Shown here: one piece after another, positions 46,314 to 57,086 of the stretch | How the letters are laid out: every line of letters begins with the position of its first letter | Numbering within the stretch: the first letter of the stretch is position 1 | Assembly: GCF_002838765.1 (NCBI RefSeq) | Contig: NZ_CP025120.1 | Span: forward strand, 682,001-746,000 | Length of the DNA stretch: 64,000 nt | DNA from: Kangiella profundi | GTDB lineage: Bacteria; Pseudomonadota; Gammaproteobacteria; Enterobacterales; Kangiellaceae | Direction of reading: 5' to 3' | The notes under the pieces: model-generated | What the model saw: the letters and a program-made list of their open reading frames with translations, nothing else | Database searches by the model: none | What the model was told of the DNA's origin: nothing | Position numbers and translations under genes: made by a program

Positions 46314-46857
46314 TTTGTGCTTCTGTAAGATTAAGTTCATGCTGATCGAATAACGTAAAGTATCCGTCTTCAGGATCCAAAAGTAGATCGATGCTCATCA
46401 TAAATCGTTCGGGAGCATTTCCAGTTAATTTAAATGTTACAGAAAATTTGAAGTCGCCTTCCTTTTTTCTCATTGCTAACAAGGGATCTTTTTGTAGCTC
46501 CTTAAATAGTTTTGTTCCTTCATCATCCAGCTTATACCAACTGCTATGTTGATAGCTATCATCAGCGAACCAATGCTCAATAGCTTCTACATCTTCTTTA
46601 ATTAACTCCATCGAGAAACTTTGATCAATTGCACCTTCAGGCCCTCTATATTGATAACGTAAGACGTTGTTCGTGAGCACATTTTCCTGGGTGTTATTTC
46701 GTACCTTAACGCGAATATCTTCAGCCTTAAGGTTAACAAAGTCTGTTTCATCAAAACTGGACATCTTAAGCATGGTGGATAATGGTATGCTGGAACAGCC
46801 TTGCAAAAGAATGAGTAAAGCTAAAGTTTGGATTATGGTGGTAAATGATTTCTTCAT
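46306..46857 (-). CDS. Hypothetical lipoprotein, tandem copy 1
   Basis: 183 residues. The signal ends LLILLQGC, with Cys at about 21, then SSIPLSTMLKMSSFDETDF. The remainder is a small mixed alpha/beta domain with no recognised family, 40 to 50 percent identical by eye to its downstream copy. It is first of a two-gene operon on the minus strand. Function unknown. Confidence 0.75.
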   Translation of the reverse strand: MKKSFTTIIQTLALLILLQGCSSIPLSTMLKMSSFDETDFVNLKAEDIRVKVRNNTQENVLTNNVLRYQYRGPEGAIDQSFSMELIKEDVEAIEHWFADDSYQHSSWYKLDDEGTKLFKELQKDPLLAMRKKEGDFKFSVTFKLTGNAPERFMMSIDLLLDPEDGYFTLFDQHELNLTEAQND

Positions 46858-46895
46858 TATTATTCCTTGTGATGATGCTAGTAATATATCCTGAT

Positions 46896-46923
46896 AAAAA
46901 AAGAGGTGGCCTGAGCCACCTCT
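46896..46923 (-). terminator. Terminator of the symporter gene
   Basis: On the minus strand AGAGGTGGC, TCAG loop, GCCACCTCT and a run of seven T. It follows the 46965 stop. Confidence 0.85.
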
Positions 46924-46964
46924 GAATTATAAATATTGTTGATGAATTATCAATGAGCCGTCAA

Positions 46965-48275
46965 TTAATCATCAAACTCGCTGTGAACTTTAGGATGATT
47001 ATAAACATCCTTATCCAGTTCATTCTCACTTTTGGCTACAATCACACTGACTGCAGCATCACCAGTAATATTAACTGCGGTACGGGTCATATCCAGCAAT
47101 CGGTCAATACCTAAAATCATGCCAATCGCTTCGACTGGTAAGTTAACTTGTGTAAGCACACCTGAAAGCATAATAAGGCCTACACTAGGCACGCCCGCAG
47201 TGCCGATTGAAGCAAGCGTTGCTGTTAGAACTACCGTCAATAACTGCGCCATACTTAAATCAACACTATAAGCTTGAGCAATAAACAGTGTTGCAACACC
47301 TTGCATGATGGCAGTGCCATCCATGTTAATAGTTGCACCTAGTGGTAGGGTAAATGAATAGGTATTGCGGTGAACACCCAAGTTTTTTTCAACGCAACGC
47401 ATGGTTACTGGCAAAGTGGCGTTACTACTGGAAGTACCAAATGCTGTAAGCATGGCTGGCCACATCCCTTTGAAGAAATTAATAGGGTTAAGGCGTGCCA
47501 GGAAAGTAATTAAAGCACCGTAAGTTATTAAAGCATGAAGAATTAATCCACCTACCACTAGAGCAAAGTATGCACCAAGAGAGCCTGCAATTTTATCGAA
47601 TGGAAATTCAGCAAAAGTTTTAGCAATCAGGAAGAAGACACCATAAGGCGCAAATCGCATAATGATGTTGACCAGCTCCATGACCACTTTGTTGACGTCA
47701 TTAAACCAGTTACCAATTCGTTTCCCTTTTTCACCAGCCATGGTGATGGCAAGGCCAACCAAGATTGCAAATACAATGATTTGTAACATCTTTTCGCTAA
47801 CCATTGCTGTAAATGGATTGGTGGGAATAATATCAATCAATACTTGAGTTAACGGTGGCTTATCGCTCGCATCAAAATTTGCGTCACCAATATCCATACC
47901 TACACCGGGCTTGAATACCGAAGCAAGTGACAAAGCACCGATTAATGCAATTGATGTTGTTAGTAGGTAAAGACCTATCGACTTTAAGCTTAATTTTCCC
48001 AGTTTAGATGGATCTGCAAGAGAGCTGACACCGCATACCAGGGACACCAGCACTAGCGGAACCATTAGCATTTTCAATGCATTGATGAACCAGCTTCCGC
48101 CAACTTCAAAAATGCCATTAACGAAATAGGTATAGGCCCAGCTATCATCTTGAATCGCTGAACAAGCCTCTTTTGAAATACCCTTTGCGCATTGATAGTC
48201 GCCAAATTGCAGGAAAAGTACGCCAACCAACGCACCTGCGACCATATAGATCAGAATTTTTAAACTGAGATTCAT
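46965..48275 (-). CDS. Dicarboxylate/amino acid:cation symporter (DAACS)
   Basis: About 436 residues with the eight-helix plus two re-entrant hairpin topology of glutamate transporter homologs. It shows the serine-rich AFGTSSSNATLPVTMR hairpin, the GATINMDGTAIMQG motif and DRLLDMTRTAVNITGDAA. It imports an acidic amino acid or C4-dicarboxylate with sodium or protons. The start is ATG 48275; the frame to 48332 has no better signal. It diverges from blaI, whose operators lie in the shared gap. Confidence 0.92.
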   Translation of the reverse strand: MNLSLKILIYMVAGALVGVLFLQFGDYQCAKGISKEACSAIQDDSWAYTYFVNGIFEVGGSWFINALKMLMVPLVLVSLVCGVSSLADPSKLGKLSLKSIGLYLLTTSIALIGALSLASVFKPGVGMDIGDANFDASDKPPLTQVLIDIIPTNPFTAMVSEKMLQIIVFAILVGLAITMAGEKGKRIGNWFNDVNKVVMELVNIIMRFAPYGVFFLIAKTFAEFPFDKIAGSLGAYFALVVGGLILHALITYGALITFLARLNPINFFKGMWPAMLTAFGTSSSNATLPVTMRCVEKNLGVHRNTYSFTLPLGATINMDGTAIMQGVATLFIAQAYSVDLSMAQLLTVVLTATLASIGTAGVPSVGLIMLSGVLTQVNLPVEAIGMILGIDRLLDMTRTAVNITGDAAVSVIVAKSENELDKDVYNHPKVHSEFDD

Positions 48276-48369
48276 ATTATTAGCCCCATTTTGGAATAGT
48301 GGAACTCTAAGCGATTGGCAGCAAAACTGCAAATATGCAATCTTTTCAAATTGAGGGTTGACGGTTATT

Positions 48370-48385
48370 GATTACAGGTGTAATC
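48370..48385. promoter_or_regulatory. BlaI/MecI-type operator 1
   Basis: GATTACAGGTGTAATC, a 7-bp inverted repeat around a two-base centre, containing TACA-N2-TGTA, the BlaI/MecI recognition pattern. Confidence 0.75.
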
Positions 48386-48394
48386 TTTGCTTTA

Positions 48395-48410
48395 GATTAC
48401 ATTTGTAATC
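48395..48410. promoter_or_regulatory. BlaI/MecI-type operator 2
   Basis: GATTACATTTGTAATC, the same palindrome as operator 1 with a different centre, 25 bases further on. It ends 20 bases before the blaI start. Confidence 0.75.
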
Positions 48411-48429
48411 ATAACTAACAGAAACTGAT

Positions 48430-48819
48430 ATGAGTCAAAGTATGTCAATCAGAGTGAGTGAAGCAGAAAAGAATGTAATGGATATTCTGTGGCAGGAATC
48501 TCCATTAACCAGCACTGAGGTCGTGGAACGTCTCCAAACTCAGGACTGGAGTGAAAAGACGGTAAAAACCTTTCTTAATCGTTTGGTGAAGAAAGGGGTT
48601 GTGACTTTTCAGAAAGATGGTCGTCGCTATTTGTACTCTCCCGCCATAGAGCGCGATGAGTTCCTGGCCGACGAGAGCGAAAGTTTTCTGGATAAAGTCT
48701 TTAAAGGAAATATCAAAGAGTTGCTTGCCACCTTTGTGGACAATAAGCAGTTGTCGAAGGATGAGCTAGATTATTTAAAAGGCTTGTTGGCCGACAAGGA
48801 GAGCAAGGATGTTGAGTGA
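48430..48819 (+). CDS. BlaI/MecI family transcriptional repressor
   Basis: 129 residues. An N-terminal winged helix (EKNVMDILWQESPLTSTEVVERL, here shortened, then KTVKTFLNRLVKKGVV) and a C-terminal dimerisation region. BlaI repressors dissociate when cleaved after activation of their M56 partner, encoded next. The two palindromic operators upstream are of the correct type. It overlaps the M56 gene by 11 bases. No beta-lactamase gene is adjacent, so the target is unknown. Confidence 0.93.
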   Translation: MSQSMSIRVSEAEKNVMDILWQESPLTSTEVVERLQTQDWSEKTVKTFLNRLVKKGVVTFQKDGRRYLYSPAIERDEFLADESESFLDKVFKGNIKELLATFVDNKQLSKDELDYLKGLLADKESKDVE

Positions 48820-50848
48820 TCTAAAAATGAACGGCTGGCTGGATGCTTTCTGGCATTTTAACCTTGATTTAAGTGTTATAGTCCTGACCGTACTTATTGT
48901 TCGTTTTTTTATCAGAAAAACCACCAAAAGTTATAACTCTTACCTACTTTGGCTAGCCATACCTCTTGGCTTTGTGGTTGCCAAAATTATTGCATCCATT
49001 GATTTTAGTAGTGCTAACTCTGATTACATCGGTCAGGCGGTATCTGTCATGATAGCCAAGCCTGTAGAGACACTGCAGAACTACCAGTGGCTTGGAGCGC
49101 TCTGGTTAACAGGTACAACCCTGTTACTGTTGAGACTGATTATTCAGCATGTTGAACTCAGAAAAGACTTAAAAAAAATTGAAAGACCAATCAATGAATT
49201 GCCTGGTTTTAATTTAATCAGAAAGAGTCGATATCAGGTTATTGCCGTTGACTATAAAGAAATGTCACCGGCGGTGTATGGCTTTATCAAACCTACCATT
49301 TATTTCCCAATTCACGTAGCAAAACAGCTATCAGTTCAGCAAATACAGCTCATTATCGAGCACGAAGAACAGCATATAAAACAGAAGCATTTATGGTTAA
49401 ACCTTTTATGGGATGTCTTAGTCTGCATTGGTTGGTTTAATCCGCTCATTTATATTGCTCGAAAGAATTTTAGACATGACCAGGAGTTATTCTGTGATTA
49501 TTTGGTGCTTAATAAAGGTAACCACAATCGCACGAAAGATTATGGTCATGCGCTTTTATCAACAGTTTCTGCCACTCACTCTGTAAGTCTACTTTGCTCA
49601 TGGAAGGTTTTTAACCAACTTGAGGAAAGAATCATGAATATCACAGAACCACTAAATAAAACTGGCAAGATAGTTATGACATTGGGTGCCGCCTTTGTCC
49701 TTAGCTGTTGCGCCGTTTATGCAGCCAATAAGGAGCCGAAAGAAGAACGTGTTATTACCACTGAAAACATAGTCATTGATGATGAAGGAAACAAGAAAGT
49801 TGTTCTTGAGTTCAGTGAAGGCGACGGAATTACCTATCTACAGGAAAATGACAACTACTATATTGTAGAAGATGGCAACAAACGTCCGATGACGGATAAG
49901 GAACGCAAAGAGTTTGAGCAAAAGCATGAAGAGGCTCAAAAGCGTATATACATGACGGAGCAAGAGTTAATGCTTGTCGAGGAAGAACTGGAGAATGCTC
50001 ATAGAGTATTGGTGTTGCATGAAGATGATCTTCAGGAAGTTGAGATTGAAATAGAAAATGCGCACAAAGCGCTCGCAGAAGCCCAGCGTGAAATTGAGAT
50101 AGATTATCAAAATGGAAACATCTCCAAAGAGGAAATGGAACAAGCTAGAGAAGCCATCCTGAAAGCCAAAGAAGAAATGTCTAGCGGCAAGATGAAACAG
50201 CGAATCCGTGTCGATATGGAGCGAGCTAGAGCCGATTTGGAAAAGGCGCGTGCTGATGTTGAGAAGCAAAGATATTTAAGGGAAGTTGACATTCGCAAAA
50301 TAAGATCTGGCGATGCTTCCGGAACCAAATCTGTGGAGGCTACCATTAATGAGAATGGAGTTATTTATAAAAAAGTAAATGGTGCCTATACCATCGAGGA
50401 AAATAGTCAAACACGTTCGATGACCAATGGTGAAATCGTTGAGTTTGAAAAGCGTCTTCAAAATATTCCAGAACCTCCAATGATGCGAGATCCTTCATCA
50501 CCTTCAGCACCACCAACACCTGAGAGTCCAGCAGAAGCCCAAAACATCATTTACGAAAAGAGCGAAATTAGGGTAACGGATCCAGTGAATGTTAATGAGA
50601 AAGCTATCCCAACATTTACTAAGCCACCAGAGTATCCAAAATACGCTGCAGAAAATGGAATTGCTGGCCATGTAATGTTTAAGTTTGATGTGGATACGGA
50701 TGGCAAACCATATAATATTCGTGCTACTGAATCAGAGCCTGAGGGCGTGTTTGATGAGGTCGCTATGAATGCCATTGAGCAATGGAAGTTTGAGAAGAAT
50801 AAGCAAGCTAAAGATATTAGCTATATGCTTGAGTTCCAGCTTGAATAA
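48809..50848 (+). CDS. M56 (BlaR1-like) membrane metallopeptidase with TonB C-terminal domain
   Basis: 679 residues. Membrane helices at about 19-35, 44-61, 93-113 and 285-305 surround a zinc protease site HEEQH (185-189) with ELFCDYLV downstream. Instead of a penicillin-binding domain, a periplasmic charged coiled-coil (about 362-495, rich in Glu/Lys/Arg) follows, then a proline-rich stretch (554-575) and a TonB energy-transducer-like domain (603-679, YPKYAAENGIAGHVMFKFDV). Two related segments (343-375 and 519-550, with the patterns KRPMTDKERKEFEQK and TRSMTNGEIVEFEKR) flank the coil. The signal sensed is unknown. Confidence 0.9.
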   Translation: MLSDLKMNGWLDAFWHFNLDLSVIVLTVLIVRFFIRKTTKSYNSYLLWLAIPLGFVVAKIIASIDFSSANSDYIGQAVSVMIAKPVETLQNYQWLGALWLTGTTLLLLRLIIQHVELRKDLKKIERPINELPGFNLIRKSRYQVIAVDYKEMSPAVYGFIKPTIYFPIHVAKQLSVQQIQLIIEHEEQHIKQKHLWLNLLWDVLVCIGWFNPLIYIARKNFRHDQELFCDYLVLNKGNHNRTKDYGHALLSTVSATHSVSLLCSWKVFNQLEERIMNITEPLNKTGKIVMTLGAAFVLSCCAVYAANKEPKEERVITTENIVIDDEGNKKVVLEFSEGDGITYLQENDNYYIVEDGNKRPMTDKERKEFEQKHEEAQKRIYMTEQELMLVEEELENAHRVLVLHEDDLQEVEIEIENAHKALAEAQREIEIDYQNGNISKEEMEQAREAILKAKEEMSSGKMKQRIRVDMERARADLEKARADVEKQRYLREVDIRKIRSGDASGTKSVEATINENGVIYKKVNGAYTIEENSQTRSMTNGEIVEFEKRLQNIPEPPMMRDPSSPSAPPTPESPAEAQNIIYEKSEIRVTDPVNVNEKAIPTFTKPPEYPKYAAENGIAGHVMFKFDVDTDGKPYNIRATESEPEGVFDEVAMNAIEQWKFEKNKQAKDISYMLEFQLE

Positions 50849-50871
50849 GCCAGGGTAACTAAAGCCACATT

Positions 50872-50893
50872 AAAGCCCGCAGTTGCGGGCTTT
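50872..50893 (+). terminator. Terminator of the blaI-M56 operon
   Basis: AAAGCCCGC, AGTT loop, GCGGGCTTT; the T-run is short, so it may be partly leaky. Confidence 0.65.
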
Positions 50894-50915
50894 ATACAAA
50901 TGGAAGTGAAGTAAT

Positions 50916-51491
50916 ATGAGTTTTAAAGTTATATTTGTACTATTTATTGGAATGCTTCTTACTCTGACATCTTGCTCAAACTACATAAGTGTTTACGAAT
51001 ACAAAACCGAGCATAGAACAATAGATAGCTTAAACTTCAGTAAAGATTACTTGGATAGCATAAATCAACAAGAAGAAGCTGAGAGAGTTTTATATTGTAA
51101 TCCATCATCCTTATTCCATTGTTTAGTTGCATCAGGCAATGGCATCAACTTCTCTGTACCTAAAATATATAACGAGCAAGATCGATGGTTATTCTATGGT
51201 GGTACATATGCTTATGCCAAGATTGATAACCGTTTTGTTCAAAGGTTTCCAGAAAGTTTTATTGATGATAAGTATCGCTACATATTAGAGCTTGATTCTG
51301 AGTTTGATACTGTAGAGCGTATTTATGCAATTGATAGTAAGAGATTTGAGCTACTGGCAGTAGTATTTGTTTATCAAAATACTAGATATCACTTTTATGG
51401 GTTATCTGCTGAGAAGGGACTGACTTACGCAGTGGGGCAAAACACAAATTTCGTAGAGTTAAATCAAGAACCAGTAATGTTAGAACGATAA
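50916..51491 (+). CDS. Hypothetical lipoprotein
   Basis: 191 residues. Signal ends LTLTSC (Cys at about 20). The rest is mixed, with SLFHCLVASG and many Tyr residues (RYILELDSEF, TRYHFYGLSAEK). No family is recognised. It is 25 bases past the M56 terminator and has its own strong terminator. Because that first terminator is weak, partial cotranscription with the M56 gene is possible. Confidence 0.7.
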   Translation: MSFKVIFVLFIGMLLTLTSCSNYISVYEYKTEHRTIDSLNFSKDYLDSINQQEEAERVLYCNPSSLFHCLVASGNGINFSVPKIYNEQDRWLFYGGTYAYAKIDNRFVQRFPESFIDDKYRYILELDSEFDTVERIYAIDSKRFELLAVVFVYQNTRYHFYGLSAEKGLTYAVGQNTNFVELNQEPVMLER

Positions 51492-51518
51492 AAAAGCCCG
51501 CATGTGCGGGCTTTTTTT
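51490..51518. terminator. Bidirectional terminator between lipoprotein and astB
   Basis: AAAAAAGCCCGC, ATGT loop, GCGGGCTTTTTTT. It serves the lipoprotein gene and the converging astADB operon. Confidence 0.9.
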
Positions 51519-51526
51519 ACGGTTAA

Positions 51527-52897
51527 TTAAACCTGTTGGAAAGGATAAACCGAACCCAGATTTAAGATTTTAGTTAATTCATCAAGTGCCATGCGCGACT
51601 CATTGAGAAGACTTGGGTCGGCTAGATCATCTTCAGTCAGTGTATCTCTGTAATGTTTTTCAACCCAGGCATTTAGAGTAGCAAACAGGTCATCGTTCAT
51701 GATGACATTTTGGTTCATGGCACTGACTTCTGTTTCATTGAGGACAATGCGCTGGCGTAAGCAAGCTGGACCACCGCCATTCTGCATGGATTGTTTTACA
51801 TCAAAGATTTTCACTTCTTTAATCGGCGTGTCCTGTTCAACCAGCCAGTCCAGATATTCTTTTACAGCAGGTACTGACTCACACTCTCCCGGTGCAATAA
51901 TTGCCATATTGCCATCAGGAAGCGTTACCAGCTGACTGTTAAACAGGTATGACTTAACTGCATCTTCTACTGATACATCATTGGCGCCCACTTCAACCAC
52001 ATGGAATTCTTCGCCATCAAACGCTCGCTCAAGATCTGTGTAAACCTGCATTTGATTAAGGAAGGCTTTTTGGTGCGCGAATAACACATTGCCATTGCCT
52101 ACAGAAATTACGTCATTATGGAACACGCCTTTATCAATGACGTTTGGACTCTGTTGCGCGAAAACCACATTATCGCTGTCCAGCATATGCAGGCGAGCAA
52201 CAGCTTGCGATGCTTCAAAAGTCTGGCGAGCCGGGAATTTATGTGGCGCTGGTTTACTGGCATCAAAAGCGTACTTGCCGTAAACGAAGAAATGTAAGCC
52301 TTTCTTGCCGTAGCCTTTTTCGCTGTTCACATCGACGAAACGAGTATGGTTAGCCGCGCCCTCATCCCCGAAATGATCGCCCATTGGTAGAGCAGGGTGG
52401 TGAACAAAGTGATTCTCATCTTTGAACATGGCCTGCAATATGCGGCCAGTGGTTTCATGTTCGATGGAGCGGTGGAATTTATTGGCAAGATTGGCAGGCG
52501 TAAAATGAACCTTCTCATCGGCGGTATCGCTTGATGGCGCCATGGTACAGGCATTGGCTGTCCACATGCTGGACGCTGAACTACAGGCAGCCAGTACTTT
52601 AGGCGCTTGCTTGGCAGCTTTGATAATGACCTGAGCATCAGTACCGGTAAAGCCCAAACGACGCAATGTGGCGACATCAGGGCGCTCCATTGGCGCGATT
52701 ACGCCTTGTTTTAGACCAAGGTCATGCAGAGCTTTCATTTTTTGCAAACCCTGTTTGGCAGCTTCCTTAGGGCGAGCCACCAAGTTGGCGTTTGAAGTTG
52801 AGGCTACGTTGCCTAACGACAGGCCGGCATAGTTGTGAGTTGGACCAACCAACCCATCAAAATTAAACTCATAAGCCATGTTTTTATTCGAGCTCAT
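51527..52897 (-). CDS. astB: N-succinylarginine dihydrolase
   Basis: About 456 residues. Second step of the arginine succinyltransferase pathway: it hydrolyses succinylarginine to succinylornithine, CO2 and ammonia. Signatures are [30 protein letters not shown] and [15 protein letters not shown] (with the active-site Cys). The start is ATG 52897, overlapping the astD stop (TAATG); ATG 52879 (MAYEFNFDG) is an alternative. It is last in astA-astD-astB. Confidence 0.94.
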   Translation of the reverse strand: MSSNKNMAYEFNFDGLVGPTHNYAGLSLGNVASTSNANLVARPKEAAKQGLQKMKALHDLGLKQGVIAPMERPDVATLRRLGFTGTDAQVIIKAAKQAPKVLAACSSASSMWTANACTMAPSSDTADEKVHFTPANLANKFHRSIEHETTGRILQAMFKDENHFVHHPALPMGDHFGDEGAANHTRFVDVNSEKGYGKKGLHFFVYGKYAFDASKPAPHKFPARQTFEASQAVARLHMLDSDNVVFAQQSPNVIDKGVFHNDVISVGNGNVLFAHQKAFLNQMQVYTDLERAFDGEEFHVVEVGANDVSVEDAVKSYLFNSQLVTLPDGNMAIIAPGECESVPAVKEYLDWLVEQDTPIKEVKIFDVKQSMQNGGGPACLRQRIVLNETEVSAMNQNVIMNDDLFATLNAWVEKHYRDTLTEDDLADPSLLNESRMALDELTKILNLGSVYPFQQV

Positions 52898-54372
52898 TAT
52901 AGCGTTACTCCTGGCGTAAGGGCTTCTGGCAAGACACACTCTGGATTTTCAATTGAAGCAACCGGGTAGGCGCAGTAATCTGCTGCATAGTAGGCGCTTG
53001 GGCGATGGTTACCAGAGTTACCAACCCCACCGAAAGGCGCGGCACTGGAGGCGCCTGTTAATTGGTTGTTCCAGTTGACGATACCGGCACGGATACGACG
53101 ATAGAAGGTTTCATATTGAGCTTTGTCGTCACTGAATAAACCGGCTGAAAGACCAAAGCGCGTGTTATTCGCTTCTGCGATGGCACTTTCGAAATCGTCA
53201 TAACGGTAAACTTGTAGGATTGGACCAAAGAACTCTTCGTCATCATGAGTAACGCCAGTTACATCCAGCAGTGCAGGGCTGACGAAACCAGTGCCTTCTT
53301 TAATATGCTCCATTTTGACTAAAGCTTTAGCACCTTTGTCCAATAGATTCTGTTGTGCGCGAACCAAGTCTTTGGCCGCTTTTTCAGAAACTACAGGGCC
53401 CATGAAGGGTTTGTTTTCATCGTTGTAATGACTGACGCGAATATTTTTTACCGCATCGGTTAACATCTCGATAAATTGATCACCTTGAGCAGTTTTCGGC
53501 ACAAACAGGCGACGAGCACAGGTGCAGCGTTGTCCTGCAGAAATGTAAGCCGATTGAATCGTATGATAAACCGCCGCTTTCAGATCCTTAACGTCACCCA
53601 GAATCAGCGGGTTGTTACCACCCATCTCAAGGGCAAGAACTTTACCCGGCTGGCCACCAACTTGCTTATGTAAAAGTTTGCCGACTGTTTCACTACCGGT
53701 GAATAGCAGACCGTCAACCTGAGGATGGCTGGCTAGCGCGATACCTGTATTGACCTCGCCTTGAACCAGATTAAGAACGCCATCAGGTAACCCTGCTTTT
53801 TGCCATAATTTAACCGTTAATTCGGCAACGGCTGGTGTTAATTCGCTTGGCTTGAATACAATCGTGTTTCCTGCAATCAAGGCTGGAACAATATGACCAT
53901 TGGGTAAATGGCCTGGGAAGTTGTAAGGACCAAATACGGCCAGAACGCCATGAGGTTTATGGCGGGTCGCTGCGATACCTGCGCCCATCTCGGCTTCTTT
54001 GACTCCGGTGCGCTCATGGTAGGCGCGAATCGAAATATCAATTTTACCGGCCATCGCACCAGCTTCGGTCAATGTTTCCCAGTAGGGTTTGCCTGTTTCT
54101 TTGGCAATGAGTTCAGCTAGCTCTTCTTTACTATCTTTTAACTGCTGCTCAAAGTTCTTAATGATGGCAATACGCTCTTCCAGTGATTTTTGACTCCAGT
54201 CCCAGCCAGCTTTTTGTGCTGACTCGATGGCTTGAGCAACCTGCTCTTCTGTCGCGGCGTTACCTTGCCAGATAACTTCGCCATTGGCAGGGTTGATGGA
54301 GCTAAAATTATCGCCTTCGCCTGCGAGCCATTGATTGTTAATCATTAAGTTTTTATGAGCATCTTGAGTCAT
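52897..54372 (-). CDS. astD: N-succinylglutamate 5-semialdehyde dehydrogenase
   Basis: About 491 residues. Aldehyde dehydrogenase family with the catalytic Cys in [13 protein letters not shown], Glu in [10 protein letters not shown] and the NAD-binding FTGSETVGK. It oxidises succinylglutamic semialdehyde in the fourth step of the pathway. ATG 54372, with AGGTG about nine bases upstream, is chosen; the frame extends to a GTG at 54384. It lies 27 bases after astA. Confidence 0.94.
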   Translation of the reverse strand: MTQDAHKNLMINNQWLAGEGDNFSSINPANGEVIWQGNAATEEQVAQAIESAQKAGWDWSQKSLEERIAIIKNFEQQLKDSKEELAELIAKETGKPYWETLTEAGAMAGKIDISIRAYHERTGVKEAEMGAGIAATRHKPHGVLAVFGPYNFPGHLPNGHIVPALIAGNTIVFKPSELTPAVAELTVKLWQKAGLPDGVLNLVQGEVNTGIALASHPQVDGLLFTGSETVGKLLHKQVGGQPGKVLALEMGGNNPLILGDVKDLKAAVYHTIQSAYISAGQRCTCARRLFVPKTAQGDQFIEMLTDAVKNIRVSHYNDENKPFMGPVVSEKAAKDLVRAQQNLLDKGAKALVKMEHIKEGTGFVSPALLDVTGVTHDDEEFFGPILQVYRYDDFESAIAEANNTRFGLSAGLFSDDKAQYETFYRRIRAGIVNWNNQLTGASSAAPFGGVGNSGNHRPSAYYAADYCAYPVASIENPECVLPEALTPGVTL

Positions 54373-54399
54373 ATTAGAAAACACCTGTTGTAAATTCGT

Positions 54400-55422
54400 T
54401 TAACGTTTGTTGCGCAGACTGGCTGCACGAACCGTATCGCCTTCTTTGACCTGAAGTCTATCCAGTACATCTGTACTGACGATGAGCTCGTCAGTATCAA
54501 TTCGCGTTTCAAACACTGTAGTTCTGAATTCCTGCAGGCGGCGATTACTGATCATGATTGATTCAGTATCACCTTCTGGCTTACCTAGACGAATAGGTAG
54601 CAATCGACTGGCGCGATAGGTTTTGATTTGATCTTTAGGAACTTCGATTGTAGGGCCTGCGTCAAAGATATCGACGTAATTCTGATAACGGAAGCCTTCG
54701 CGCTTAAGCATAGCCAGCGCAGGGCGAGTATCAGGATGAACCTGGCCAATAGCCTGCCTGGCATCATCTGATAGCATATCGACATAAATCGGGTGCTGTG
54801 GCATAAGCTCAGCAATAAACTGATTACTGCCTAAGCCGCTGATAGCATCAGCCTTAGCAAAATCCATGCTGAAAAAACGACGACCCAGCGACTCCCAGAA
54901 TGGTGAGCGGCCTTGTTCGTCGCTGAATCCGCGCATCTCTGCAATAACTTTATCGGCAAATCGCTGCGGGAAGTCGGCCATGAACAAGAAGCGTGACTTG
55001 GCTAAGAGACGCCCATTGATGCCACCACGATAGTCCGGTGACAGGTACAGAGTCGCGATTTCAGTGGTACCCGTGTAATCATTACACAGCACTAAAATCT
55101 TGTGCTTGTTGTAGATACCGAGGTCGTGGCTGGTATTCACTACCGTACTCAGTTTGTAAGTATAGAATGCTTCGTCCATACCTACTGCGGCAACTAAAGC
55201 ACAAGTACCAACGACCTTGCCAGTTACGTCATCTTCCAACACAAAAAAGTAATACTCAGGTCCAGGCTCAACAATGTCACGGCTGAAAGCATCGACCGAG
55301 TTTTTAATCTTATCTTCGATGCGTACGGGGTCATTGGGCAGCGTTGTCAGGCCGGTCCCGGCGCTGGCAGCTAATGCCAAAATATCTTGTAAATCAGTAT
55401 GTTGGGCTGGTCTGATAACCAT
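54400..55422 (-). CDS. astA: Arginine N-succinyltransferase
   Basis: 340 residues. It transfers succinyl from succinyl-CoA to the alpha-amino group of arginine, the committing step. Conserved segments include MVIRPAQHTDL, TGLTTLPND, YLSPDYRGGINGRLLAKSRF and EMRGFSDEQGRSPFWESLG. It is the first gene of astADB and diverges from the transaminase gene. Confidence 0.95.
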   Translation of the reverse strand: MVIRPAQHTDLQDILALAASAGTGLTTLPNDPVRIEDKIKNSVDAFSRDIVEPGPEYYFFVLEDDVTGKVVGTCALVAAVGMDEAFYTYKLSTVVNTSHDLGIYNKHKILVLCNDYTGTTEIATLYLSPDYRGGINGRLLAKSRFLFMADFPQRFADKVIAEMRGFSDEQGRSPFWESLGRRFFSMDFAKADAISGLGSNQFIAELMPQHPIYVDMLSDDARQAIGQVHPDTRPALAMLKREGFRYQNYVDIFDAGPTIEVPKDQIKTYRASRLLPIRLGKPEGDTESIMISNRRLQEFRTTVFETRIDTDELIVSTDVLDRLQVKEGDTVRAASLRNKR

Positions 55423-55648
55423 GATTGAAAGTCCTGAATTCCTTAAAATGTAGCTTCAACTGACGACACTCGTGTCTAAGCGGTTGATGATAATAGGAAA
55501 TCTAACCACAGAAAGGAAGTGCCAGTTTGTAATATAAGAGACTTGTACGACCTCTCAGCCCTTTAAAATTAAGCCAATCGTCGGTACAGGGGTGGAATTT
55601 TAGCAGAAAAAAGGACATGATACCGACCTATTTCAATGAACGGAAAAC

Positions 55649-56905
<1,257 letters not shown>

Positions 56906-56917
56906 TCGGTCAGTTCG

Positions 56918-56952
56918 TACAAAAAGCCCCGCATCATGCGGGGCTTTTTGTA
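56918..56952. terminator. Terminator after astC
   Basis: TACAAAAAGCCCCGC, ATCAT loop, GCGGGGCTTTTTGTA; a 15-bp perfect stem. Confidence 0.92.
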
Positions 56953-56963
56953 TCTGTTACAAA

Positions 56964-56977
56964 TTGATCCTGATCAA
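56964..56977. promoter_or_regulatory. FNR/Anr box, upstream copy
   Basis: TTGATCCTGATCAA is a perfect match to the FNR consensus TTGAT-N4-ATCAA. Its centre is exactly 50 bases upstream of the second box. Confidence 0.85.
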
Positions 56978-57013
56978 TAAATAGCAAACTCATCTTTTGC
57001 TGGATTCTAATCA

Positions 57014-57027
57014 TTGATCCAGGTCAA
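57014..57027. promoter_or_regulatory. FNR/Anr box at about -41.5 of ompW
   Basis: TTGATCCAGGTCAA, one mismatch to the FNR consensus. A TATCTT at 57049-57054 starts 28 to 29 bases from its centre, the spacing of a class II FNR-activated promoter. Confidence 0.8.
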
Positions 57028-57048
57028 TCTTTTAAATCTTAGGTGGAC

Positions 57049-57054
57049 TATCTT
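57049..57054 (+). promoter_or_regulatory. Predicted -10 of ompW
   Basis: TATCTT, placed to give a start near 57062, with FNR centres at about -41.5 and -91.5. No good -35, as expected for an activator-dependent promoter. Confidence 0.5.
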
Positions 57055-57086
57055 TGTTGCGTCTAAAACAAAGAAGGAAATTCACC

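Noticed and set aside
51490..51518. GCCCGC hairpins near 50.9 and 51.5 kb as a repeat pair
   Set aside because: Both are ordinary terminators with similar stems because of GC-rich arm sequence; the loops and flanks differ.
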